This document shows, one piece after another, positions 18,381-27,411 of a stretch of 51,968 nucleotides of DNA (positions within the stretch are counted from its first letter, which is position 1; the number at the start of each line of letters is the position of its first letter). Source of the DNA: Verrucomicrobiota bacterium (GTDB lineage Bacteria; Verrucomicrobiota; Verrucomicrobiia; Limisphaerales; DSYF01); the NCBI GenBank assembly GCA_025457615.1, contig JALOTZ010000022.1, forward strand, positions 1 to 51,968, written 5' to 3'. The notes below the pieces were generated by a model. It saw only the letters and a program-made list of their open reading frames with translations, made no database searches and was not told the DNA's origin. Both the position numbers and the translations under genes were made by a program.

Positions 18381-18833
18381 ATGCGCGCCGTCATTCAACG
18401 CGTCTCGCACGCCAGCGTGACCGTGGAATCCACGCTGATCGGGCAGGTCGGAGGCGGCTTGCTGGTCCTGCTGGCGGTGGAGGAGGCGGACACGGATGCG
18501 GATATCGAGTGGTTGAGCGGCAAGGTCGTGCGATTACGGGTGTTCGACGACGAACAGGGAATCATGAACCGATCGGTGCTGGAGACGGGAGGCGGGATTC
18601 TGCTGGTCAGCCAATTCACCCTGTATGCCAGTACCCGGAAGGGAAACCGCCCCTCCTACAGCCGGTCCGCGCCGCCGGAGGTGGCCGTGGGCCTGTTCGA
18701 ACGCTTTGCCCGTCGGTTGGAATCCGATCTGGGTAAACCGGTGGCCACGGGACGCTTTGGAGCGCACATGGAGGTGGCCCTCACCAACGACGGTCCCGTG
18801 ACGATCCTGATCGACAGCAAGTTAAGGGAGTGA
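18381..18833 (+). CDS. dtd: D-aminoacyl-tRNA deacylase
   Basis: Dtd hydrolyses D-amino acids (and glycine mis-charged on tRNA-Ala) from tRNA as a proofreading enzyme. The start at ATG 18381 gives the canonical MRAVIQRVSHASVTVE. The family's catalytic SQFTLYA block is present in LLVSQFTLYASTRKGNRPSY, and the cross-subunit Gly-cisPro equivalent is seen in LTNDGPVTILIDS. The length of 150 residues is typical. It is the last gene before a 376-bp gap leading to rpoD. Confidence 0.96.
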   Translation: MRAVIQRVSHASVTVESTLIGQVGGGLLVLLAVEEADTDADIEWLSGKVVRLRVFDDEQGIMNRSVLETGGGILLVSQFTLYASTRKGNRPSYSRSAPPEVAVGLFERFARRLESDLGKPVATGRFGAHMEVALTNDGPVTILIDSKLRE

Positions 18834-19209
18834 CGGCCGGTGCCGGGGGCCATCTTTCCCAAAGCCCCCTTGCCGGAGCGCCTTCCAAGGGTTAGGGGTG
18901 ATTCCGGGCAGGCAGGAACGCAGTGGGGATGATTTTCTCGTTGAATGAGCGAGCCTGAAAACGTAGCATGACCGCGCTTCGGCTCGGGCTGGCCAGGCAG
19001 GAATCAAACAAGGCAGAACGCGGGGGTTGGTTTGCCGGAAGAAGATCACGACCGGCGTCCACCACCGCAAGACTGCTCCAAACCCCAGCACCCACTTCGC
19101 CTGAACAGAGGATGTGTCGAAACCCGTCTTGATGACGACTGGGTTTCGGCACGGTGTATTTTTGTGGGACCGCCGGCCGCGAAGACGAACTGAGACGAGC
19201 AAGACATTT
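18834..19209. other. Intergenic region upstream of rpoD
   Basis: This 376-bp region holds no recognisable gene. Its main structure is the inverted repeat at 19114-19152. Long leftward open frames cross it but also run into rpoD antisense, and their composition is that of GC-rich shadow frames. Confidence 0.45.
19114..19152 (+). promoter_or_regulatory. Hairpin with T-rich tail before rpoD
   Basis: GTGTCGAAACCC and GGGTTTCGGCAC form a 12-bp stem with one G-T wobble around a 15-nt loop. GGTGTATTTTTG follows directly. It sits 57 bp before the rpoD ATG. It could be an attenuator, a weak terminator for upstream transcription, or an operator; a T run of five is short for a terminator. Confidence 0.4.
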
Positions 19210-21141
<1,932 letters not shown>

Positions 21142-21142
21142 C

Positions 21143-21835
21143 ATGCGGCTGATCTACTACGGACATTCCTGCTTCAGCGTCAGGGTGGGCGGCAAGACGC
21201 TGCTGTTCGATCCCTACATCCGCGACAATCCGTTGGCCCGGGACGTCAAGCTGGACCAGATCCCGGCAGACTACATCCTCATCTCGCACGGACACGAGGA
21301 CCACCTGGCCGACGCGGAGGCCATCGCCGGACGAACCGGCGCCAGGCTGATCTCGAACTATGAGATCATCACCTGGTACGCCGACCGGGGCCTGACCCAT
21401 GCGCACGCCCTGAACCACGGAGGCAGCCATGCCTTCGACTTCGGCCGGGTGAAATTCGTCAATGCCATCCACTCCAGCACCCTGCCGGACGGCCGCAACG
21501 GCGGCAACGCCGGCGGGTTCGTCGTCGAGTCCGCCCAGGGCAACTTTTACTATTCCGGCGACACGGCCCTGACCCTGGACATGAAGCTCATCGGGGAATC
21601 CATCCCGCTGACCTTTGCCGCGCTTTGCATTGGCGACAATTTCACCATGGGCATCGAGGATGCCATCCGCGCCTCCGACTTCATCCGATGCCCGCGGATC
21701 CTTGGCGTGCATTACGACACTTTTCCACCCATCCAGATCGACCGGAACGCCGCAGTGGAGCGGTTCCGGGCCGCCGGAAAGCACCTGACCCTCCTGAATC
21801 CAGGTGAAGGAATTGACTGGGTTTCCCTTCGCTGA
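21143..21835 (+). CDS. UPF0173-type metal-dependent hydrolase
   Basis: A 230-residue metallo-beta-lactamase-fold protein. The start MRLIYYGHSCFSVRVGGKTLLFDPYI is the family's N-terminus; the metal site is shown by ISHGHEDHLAD (HxHxDH), a histidine in VNAIHSS, and YYSGDTALTLDMKLIG. The last metal ligand is likely the histidine in ILGVHYDTFPPI. Members of UPF0173 have no settled physiological substrate. The ATG lies 1 bp after the rpoD stop, so the two are probably co-transcribed. Confidence 0.92.
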   Translation: MRLIYYGHSCFSVRVGGKTLLFDPYIRDNPLARDVKLDQIPADYILISHGHEDHLADAEAIAGRTGARLISNYEIITWYADRGLTHAHALNHGGSHAFDFGRVKFVNAIHSSTLPDGRNGGNAGGFVVESAQGNFYYSGDTALTLDMKLIGESIPLTFAALCIGDNFTMGIEDAIRASDFIRCPRILGVHYDTFPPIQIDRNAAVERFRAAGKHLTLLNPGEGIDWVSLR

Positions 21836-21839
21836 TGGC

Positions 21840-21868
21840 TTGATCGCCGGCGGACTCCCGGCTAAGGT
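21840..21868 (+). promoter_or_regulatory. Candidate leaderless promoter for the lipoprotein gene
   Basis: TTGATC (21840-21845), a 17-bp spacer and TAAGGT (21863-21868) form a good sigma70-type pair in the 40-bp gap between two genes. The -10 ends 7 nt before the ATG at 21876 and there is no Shine-Dalgarno, which predicts a transcript starting at or next to the start codon. Confidence 0.45.
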
Positions 21869-21875
21869 CTCGCCC

Positions 21876-22247
21876 ATGACTCTCCAGATCTGGCGCGCAG
21901 GCAAGAGGTGGGCAGGAATCACCACCCTCCTGACGGCTTCACTCCTGTTGGGATGTGCCAGCGCATCCGTGAAGTGGGACCAACGCGTGGGGGTGTATTC
22001 GTGGGATGATGCCCTCACCGAACTGGGCACGCCTGATCGTGTGGCGGACATGGCGGGTGGTGTCAAAGCCGCCGAATGGATCGAGTCGCGAAGCCCCAGC
22101 TCGACCGTGGCGGAACCGGCGCCGTCCTACACCCGCGCCGAGCCGATCGAGTCCTATCCGACCTATGGCTCCCGAGCCCCAAACAAAGTGCTCCGGTTGA
22201 CCTTCACCCCGGACGGCAAGTTGCTCGATTGGCATCGCAACTACTGA
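21876..22247 (+). CDS. Small lipoprotein
   Basis: The ATG at 21876 is preferred over an earlier in-frame start at 21804 because it gives a proper lipoprotein signal: MTLQIWRAGKRWAGITTLLTASLLLGC, with lipobox LLLGC. The mature part of about 96 residues starts CASASVKWDQRVGVYSWDDALTELGTPD and ends VLRLTFTPDGKLLDWHRNY. The pattern 'SWDDALTELGxPD ... LTFxPDGxLxxW' is reminiscent of small outer-membrane-assembly-type lipoproteins (SmpA/OmlA-like), but this is only a resemblance. The middle is serine/proline-rich. It appears to have its own promoter. The UDP-glucose pyrophosphorylase gene follows after 75 bp. Confidence 0.75.
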   Translation: MTLQIWRAGKRWAGITTLLTASLLLGCASASVKWDQRVGVYSWDDALTELGTPDRVADMAGGVKAAEWIESRSPSSTVAEPAPSYTRAEPIESYPTYGSRAPNKVLRLTFTPDGKLLDWHRNY

Positions 22248-22322
22248 TCCTGGAGATTTCCCCCGCGAGCGGCAGGGCGACGGACACTCCTGCCGACGGG
22301 AGCCGTTTTTCCCCGGCCAGCC

Positions 22323-23723
22323 ATGGCAAACAACCGCTTCGACGAGTTTGAAACCCTGTTGCGCAACGCGCAGATGGGCGCTGCACTCATCCGCGCCTTC
22401 CAACACAGCTACGAAGCGCTTCAGTCCGGCCAGACGGGCATGCTCCCCGAGGCCACCATCCAACCCGTCACCGAACTGCCGCGATTGGATTCAACCGGCG
22501 CCCGCCGGCCTGCCAGCGCGGGTTTGCTCGCCCGCGTGGCAATTCTGAAGTTGAACGGTGGTTTGGGCACCAGCATGGGGCTCGAAGGCCCCAAGGCGCT
22601 TCTGTCGGTTAAGAACGGACTGAGCTTCCTGGACATCATCGCCCGCCAGATCCTCCAGGCGCGCCAGCAGAGCGGCATTCGCCTGCCATTCCTCCTGATG
22701 AACAGCTTCAGCACCAGCACTCCCACGCTCGAATGGCTCAAACGCTATCCGGAACTCGGTGCGCCCGCTGACGTCGAACTGATGCAGAACCGGATTCCCA
22801 AAGTGGACGCCCAAAGCTTGCGTCCGGCCCGGTGGCCAGCCAATCCCACCCTGGAGTGGTGCCCCCCGGGTCATGGCGACCTCTACCCCAGCCTGGTCGG
22901 GTCGGGCTGGCTGGATCGCCTGCTCGACCAAGGCATCCGGTTCCTGTTCGTGTCCAACGCGGACAACCTTGGCGCCACTCTCGACCCCGCACTGCTCCAG
23001 CACTTCGCCACCTCGGACCAATCGTTCCTCATGGAAGTGTGCGAACGCTCGGCAGCGGACCGCAAGGGCGGTCACCTCGCCCAACGCCACGGCCAGTTGC
23101 TGCTCCGCGAATCGGCCCAGTGCCCAGACGCGGACCAGCCGTCGTTCCAGGACATTGCCCGCCACCGCTTCTTCAATACGAACAACCTCTGGCTGCGTCT
23201 GGACCGGCTCCAAGCATTGCTCGATCGCAACGACGGCCTCATCCCCCTGCCCGTCATCCGGAATTGCAAGACCGTCGATCCGCGCGACCCCACCTCCCCG
23301 AAGGTGTTTCAATTGGAAACCGCGATGGGCGCGGCCATTGAATGTTTTCCGGATGCAGCCGCCATCGTGGTGCCGCGTTCGCGATTCGCCCCGGTCAAGA
23401 CCACCTCCGACCTGCTGGCCGTGCGCTCGGATGCCTACGACCTGACCGATGACTACCGCGTGTCGCTGAACACCGCGCGCCATGGTATCCCCCCGGCGGT
23501 GGATTTGGACCCGGTCCACTGCAAACAGGTGGACCAACTGGACGCCGGCCTCGCAGCCGGTGTCCCCTCCCTGAAGGATTGTTCGTCTCTGAAGACGAAG
23601 GGTCCGGTTCATTTTTCCGACCGAAACGTGTTCCAAGGCAGCGTGACCATCACCAACACGTCGCCGTCCCCGGCCCTCGTTCCGGCGGGCACCTACCAGG
23701 ATACGGCCGTGAGTCTCCCGTGA
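22323..23723 (+). CDS. UTP--glucose-1-phosphate uridylyltransferase (UDPGP type I)
   Basis: This enzyme makes UDP-glucose from UTP and glucose-1-phosphate. It belongs to the eukaryote-like UGP family rather than the GalU family usual in bacteria. The nucleotide-binding loop is LNGGLGTSMGLEGPKALLSVKNGLSFLDI (about residues 76-104). Further family blocks are LLMNSFSTSTPTLEWLKRYP, WCPPGHGDLYPSL, FLFVSNADNLGATLDPALL, FFNTNNLWLRLDRL and VPRSRFAPVKTTSDLLAVRSDAY. Its 466-residue length fits. The C-terminus is the beginning of the left-handed beta-helix (GSVTITN). It stands alone between the lipoprotein and the Bat operon. UDP-glucose would serve glycan or envelope synthesis. Confidence 0.93.
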   Translation: MANNRFDEFETLLRNAQMGAALIRAFQHSYEALQSGQTGMLPEATIQPVTELPRLDSTGARRPASAGLLARVAILKLNGGLGTSMGLEGPKALLSVKNGLSFLDIIARQILQARQQSGIRLPFLLMNSFSTSTPTLEWLKRYPELGAPADVELMQNRIPKVDAQSLRPARWPANPTLEWCPPGHGDLYPSLVGSGWLDRLLDQGIRFLFVSNADNLGATLDPALLQHFATSDQSFLMEVCERSAADRKGGHLAQRHGQLLLRESAQCPDADQPSFQDIARHRFFNTNNLWLRLDRLQALLDRNDGLIPLPVIRNCKTVDPRDPTSPKVFQLETAMGAAIECFPDAAAIVVPRSRFAPVKTTSDLLAVRSDAYDLTDDYRVSLNTARHGIPPAVDLDPVHCKQVDQLDAGLAAGVPSLKDCSSLKTKGPVHFSDRNVFQGSVTITNTSPSPALVPAGTYQDTAVSLP

Positions 23724-23856
23724 GCGAAGTGCAGGAGCCAGGGTGAGGAGGCCCTGTGGGGTTCTTGACCCCAACCCATCCGACACCCCGGGCTCAGACC
23801 CGCTTTTGAACGCGTGGGCTGGTGCCGTTGTCTTTCCCCTGCTAGGATTTACACAC

Positions 23857-24846
23857 ATGAGCGCAAGCATTCAGGCCATCAACGCCGCTGTGCAGGAAGG
23901 GGGCGCCTTCCTGCGCCCTATGATCAACGAATTGGGCCGCGTCATCGTTGGCCAGACCTACCTCGTCGAACGTCTCATCATCGGCCTGCTCGCCAACGGC
24001 CACGTGCTGCTGGAGGGCGTGCCCGGACTGGCCAAGACCCTGTCCGTCAAGTCCCTGTCCCAGTGCCTCGACGTCAAATTCTCCCGCCTGCAGTTCACCC
24101 CGGACATGCTGCCTGCGGACGTCATCGGCACACAGGTTTACAACCCGCAATCTGGCCACTTTTCCACGCGGCGCGGACCAATCTTTGCCAACCTGATTCT
24201 GGCCGACGAGATCAACCGCGCGCCGGCCAAGGTGCAGAGCGCGCTGCTCGAAGCCATGCAGGAACGGCAGGTGACCATCGGCGAACAGACCTTCAAGCTG
24301 GACGAGCCGTTCCTGGTGCTGGCCACCCAGAATCCCATTGAACAGGAGGGCACCTATCCGCTGGCCGAGGCGCAGGTGGACCGTTTCATGTTGAAGCTGA
24401 AGATTGGCTACCCGTCGCGCACCGAGGAACGCCAGATCCTCGAGCTGATGGCCAGGACCTCCCACCTGCCAAGCGCCACCGTCGTGGTCAAACCCGAACA
24501 GATTCTCAACGCCCGCGAGCTGGTGAACGACATTTACGTGGACGACAAGGTCAAGGATTACATCGTGGACATTGTCTGCGCCACCCGCGAGCCGCAGGAC
24601 TACAAGCTGGACTTGGGCGGCCTGATTCAACTGGGCGCCTCGCCGCGCGCCACCATCGCGCTCACCCTCTGCGCCAAGGCCCACGCCTTCCTCAAAGGCC
24701 GGGGCTATGTCACCCCGCAGGACGTCAAGAGCATCGGCATGGACGTCCTTCGCCACCGGGTGGCCATCACCTACGAGGCCGAGGCCGAGGACAAGACCAG
24801 CGAATTCATCGTCCAGAAGATCTTCGACGAACTGCCGGTGCCATGA
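23857..24846 (+). CDS. MoxR-type AAA+ ATPase
   Basis: First gene of a Bat-type operon. The 329-residue ATPase has a Walker A GVPGLAKT near residue 53, Walker B LILADEINRAPAKVQSALLEAMQERQVTIG, the sensor region ATQNPIEQEGTYPLAEAQVDRF and the MoxR lid domain SPRATIALTLCAKAHAFLKGRGYVTPQDV. MoxR proteins act as chaperones for VWA-domain partners, several of which follow. The ATG at 23857 is used because the family begins here; an upstream extension to 23743 has no family match. A TANNNT box (TAGGAT, 23843-23848) lies 8 nt before it, without a clear -35. The stop overlaps the next start by 4 bp. Confidence 0.94.
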   Translation: MSASIQAINAAVQEGGAFLRPMINELGRVIVGQTYLVERLIIGLLANGHVLLEGVPGLAKTLSVKSLSQCLDVKFSRLQFTPDMLPADVIGTQVYNPQSGHFSTRRGPIFANLILADEINRAPAKVQSALLEAMQERQVTIGEQTFKLDEPFLVLATQNPIEQEGTYPLAEAQVDRFMLKLKIGYPSRTEERQILELMARTSHLPSATVVVKPEQILNARELVNDIYVDDKVKDYIVDIVCATREPQDYKLDLGGLIQLGASPRATIALTLCAKAHAFLKGRGYVTPQDVKSIGMDVLRHRVAITYEAEAEDKTSEFIVQKIFDELPVP

Positions 24847-25778
24847 TTCCCCGCGAGATTCTCAAGAAGATCCGCCAGATCGAGATCCGCACCAACCGGC
24901 TGGTGACCGAGTCCCTGGCCGGCCAGTACCACAGCGTCTTCAAGGGGCAGGGGATGAACTTCGACGAGGTGCGCGAGTATCAGCCGGGCGATGACGTCCG
25001 CTCGATCGATTGGAACGTCACCGCGCGCTTCAACCATCCGTTCATCAAGAAGTTTGTCGAGGAACGCGAGCTGACCCTGCTGCTGGTGGTGGACGTGAGC
25101 GGCTCGGGCCGGTTCGGTTCCCTCGCCCAATCCAAACGCGAACTGGCCGCCGAGGTGGCCTCCGTGCTCGCCTTCTCGGCCATCCGCAACAATGACAAGG
25201 TGGGCTTGCTGCTCTTCAGCGACGTGGTCGAGAAGTTCATTCCGCCCCGCAAAGGTCGGAAGCACGTCCTCCGCGTCATCCGCGAGGTGCTCTACTTCCA
25301 GCCCCAGCGGCGCGGCACGGACGTGCGGCAGGCCCTCGAGTTCGCCGCCCACATGGTGGCCCATCGCGCCATCCTCGTCCTGATCTCGGATTTCCTGGTG
25401 CCGCCTGACCAGACGACCGCGCCAACCGCGCAGGAATCGTCCGGACTGTCGCGCAGCGTGCAGACGGCCCTCCGGCAGGCCAATCGCCGGCACGATCTCG
25501 TGGCGGTGCAGATCACCGACCGGCATGAACTGGAACTTCCCGCGCTGGGCCGGCTGGTGCTTGAGGATGCCGAGACCGGTGACCTGGTCGAGTTGAACAC
25601 CGGCGAGGCGGTTAATCGCGATGCGTTTGCGCTCCGACGCCAGGGGCAGCTCCGGCAGGTGGCCCGGACCTTGCGCTCGTTCGGCATCGATTCCGTTCAG
25701 CTCACCACCGACCAGCCGTATGCCACCGAGTTGGGCCGGTTCTTTGAGACCCGGGAGAAGCGCAGGCTGCGTGGCTGA
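24843..25778 (+). CDS. DUF58 domain protein
   Basis: This 311-residue protein has the DUF58 signature FDEVREYQPGDDVRSIDWNVTARFNHPFIKKFVEERELTLLLVVDVSGSGRFGS, in which DVSGSG resembles a VWA metal-ion-dependent site. Downstream are VGLLLFSDVVEKFIPPRKGRKHVLRVIREV and AILVLISDFLVPP. DUF58 proteins are the standard partner of MoxR ATPases and precede BatA/BatB in this operon type. Start and preceding stop overlap as ATGA, so translation is coupled. There is no transmembrane helix, so it is probably cytoplasmic or membrane-peripheral. Confidence 0.94.
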   Translation: MIPREILKKIRQIEIRTNRLVTESLAGQYHSVFKGQGMNFDEVREYQPGDDVRSIDWNVTARFNHPFIKKFVEERELTLLLVVDVSGSGRFGSLAQSKRELAAEVASVLAFSAIRNNDKVGLLLFSDVVEKFIPPRKGRKHVLRVIREVLYFQPQRRGTDVRQALEFAAHMVAHRAILVLISDFLVPPDQTTAPTAQESSGLSRSVQTALRQANRRHDLVAVQITDRHELELPALGRLVLEDAETGDLVELNTGEAVNRDAFALRRQGQLRQVARTLRSFGIDSVQLTTDQPYATELGRFFETREKRRLRG

Positions 25779-25786
25779 CGATCATC

Positions 25787-26410
25787 ATGGCGGCGACCAA
25801 CACCATCACCAACCTGGCCGCGCAGGCCGCGCAAGCTGCGGACATCCGCGACATCCGTCCGCTGGTGGATATTCCCAACCCCTGGATCTGGCTCTGGATC
25901 GGATTGGGCGTCCTGCTTCTGGCGGCGGCGGCGGTCTGGATATGGCGTTGGCTGCAGAAGCGAAAGGCGGAAACCCCGGCGGCTCCGCCGATTCCCGCGC
26001 ACCTTCTGGCCCGCCAACGATTGCAGGAAGCCTTCGTGCTCCTGCCGCAGCCCAAACCGTTCATCATCGCGGTCTCGAACACGCTGCGCGCCTACCTCGA
26101 GGACGCCTTCCAGATGCGCGCCCCGGAACAGACCACCGAGGAATTCCTGGTCGAGCTCCAGCACAGCCACCTGCTTTCGCAGGGCCAGAAGTCCAGTCTG
26201 GGCGACTTTCTGCAAAGCTGCGATCTCGTCAAGTTCGCCAGGTACGAGCCGCGCGAGTCCGAGCTGCGTGAACTCCATGCCTACGCCGTGGAACTCGTCG
26301 CCCAAACCGAACCCTCGCCCGAGCCGGCTGAGGAAATCCAGGAATCCACCGTCCGTCCGCCAGCCCCAGGCGACGCCAGCCAACCGTCAATCAACCATCG
26401 CCAGTCGTAA
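25787..26410 (+). CDS. DUF4381-like single-pass membrane protein of the Bat operon
   Basis: This 207-residue protein has a short N-terminal region (DIRDIRPLVDIPNP), one membrane helix (WIWLWIGLGVLLLAAAAVWIWRWL) and a cytoplasmic helical domain with LRAYLEDAFQMRAPEQTTEEFLVEL and LGDFLQSCDLVKFARYEP. This arrangement and position between DUF58 and BatA match DUF4381-type proteins. The last 30 residues look foreign: PAPGDASQPSINHRQS, encoded by CCAACCGTCAATCAACCATC-like sequence similar to a short repeat in the mutL linker. The repeat may have replaced the original C-terminus. Spacing to both neighbours is under 10 bp. Confidence 0.78.
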   Translation: MAATNTITNLAAQAAQAADIRDIRPLVDIPNPWIWLWIGLGVLLLAAAAVWIWRWLQKRKAETPAAPPIPAHLLARQRLQEAFVLLPQPKPFIIAVSNTLRAYLEDAFQMRAPEQTTEEFLVELQHSHLLSQGQKSSLGDFLQSCDLVKFARYEPRESELRELHAYAVELVAQTEPSPEPAEEIQESTVRPPAPGDASQPSINHRQS

Positions 26411-26415
26411 CTCGG

Positions 26416-27411
26416 ATGTCCTTCGCCCATCCCTACCTGCTGTTGCTGCTCCTGATCCTGCCGTGGGTGGCGTGGCTCAAGGGGCGCCAGGGCCGGGCCC
26501 CCGCTTTCGTGTATTCCTCGGTGCGCATCCTGGAGGGCTTGACCGGCGCGCGGCGATCGCGGGCCGGACAGTTCCTGGCGGCCCTGCGCTGGCTGGGGCT
26601 GGCGGTGTTGATCACGGCGCTGGCCCAGCCGCAGCGGACCCGCAGCGAAACCACGGTGCGGGCCAGCGGCGTGGACATCGTCGTCGCCCTCGATCTCTCC
26701 GGCAGCATGCGCGCGGAGGATTTCGAACTCAAAGGGGAGCGGGTCAACCGCTTGACGATGGCCAAACATGTGTTGGACGGCTTCATTCGCAACCGGCCCA
26801 ACGACCGGATCGGACTGGTCGCCTTTGCCACCGAGGCCTACACCGCCGCCCCCCTGACGCTGGACCACGATTTCCTGCAACAGAACATCGACCGCCTGGA
26901 ACTGGGCGCCATCCAGGATCAATCAACAGCCATCGGCTCGGGCCTCAGCACCGCCGTCAACCGCCTGCGCGACCTCGAGTCCAAGAGCAAGATTGTCGTG
27001 TTGATGACCGACGGACAGAACAACGCGGGCAACATCGATCCGCGCGTGGCCGCCGAAGCCGCCGCCGCCCTCGGCGTGAAAGTTTACACGATCGGCGTAG
27101 GCACCCGTGGCGAGGCGCCCGTGCCGGTCTATTTCATGGGCCAGAAGATGTACCGCCAGCAACCGGTGGACATCGACGAGGACACCCTGAAGGCCATCGC
27201 GGACAAGACGGGCGGACGCTATTACCGCGCCGACAACGCCGAGCGGTTTCAATCCATTTATGAAGAGATCGATCGCCTGGAGAAGACGGAAGCGGAGGTG
27301 AAGAAATACACGCAGTACCAGGAGTTGTTCGGCGGGTTCCTCGGCGCCGGGTTCGGGCTGCTGCTGCTGGAACTGCTGCTCCAACAGACCGTGTGGAGGC
27401 GCCTGCCATGA
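26416..27411 (+). CDS. batA: BatA-like VWA membrane protein
   Basis: The 331-residue protein has two N-terminal hydrophobic segments (FAHPYLLLLLLILPWVAWL and ALRWLGLAVLITALAQP), a VWA domain with the MIDAS motif DLSGSM in VDIVVALDLSGSMRAEDF, then RIGLVAFATEAYTAAPLTLD and IVVLMTDGQNNAGNIDP. A C-terminal helix (LFGGFLGAGFGLLLLELLLQQT) anchors it. This is the standard BatA layout with the VWA domain on the periplasmic side. The stop overlaps the following ATG by 4 bp. Bat proteins were named for aerotolerance in Bacteroides, though their molecular role is not settled. Confidence 0.92.
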   Translation: MSFAHPYLLLLLLILPWVAWLKGRQGRAPAFVYSSVRILEGLTGARRSRAGQFLAALRWLGLAVLITALAQPQRTRSETTVRASGVDIVVALDLSGSMRAEDFELKGERVNRLTMAKHVLDGFIRNRPNDRIGLVAFATEAYTAAPLTLDHDFLQQNIDRLELGAIQDQSTAIGSGLSTAVNRLRDLESKSKIVVLMTDGQNNAGNIDPRVAAEAAAALGVKVYTIGVGTRGEAPVPVYFMGQKMYRQQPVDIDEDTLKAIADKTGGRYYRADNAERFQSIYEEIDRLEKTEAEVKKYTQYQELFGGFLGAGFGLLLLELLLQQTVWRRLP

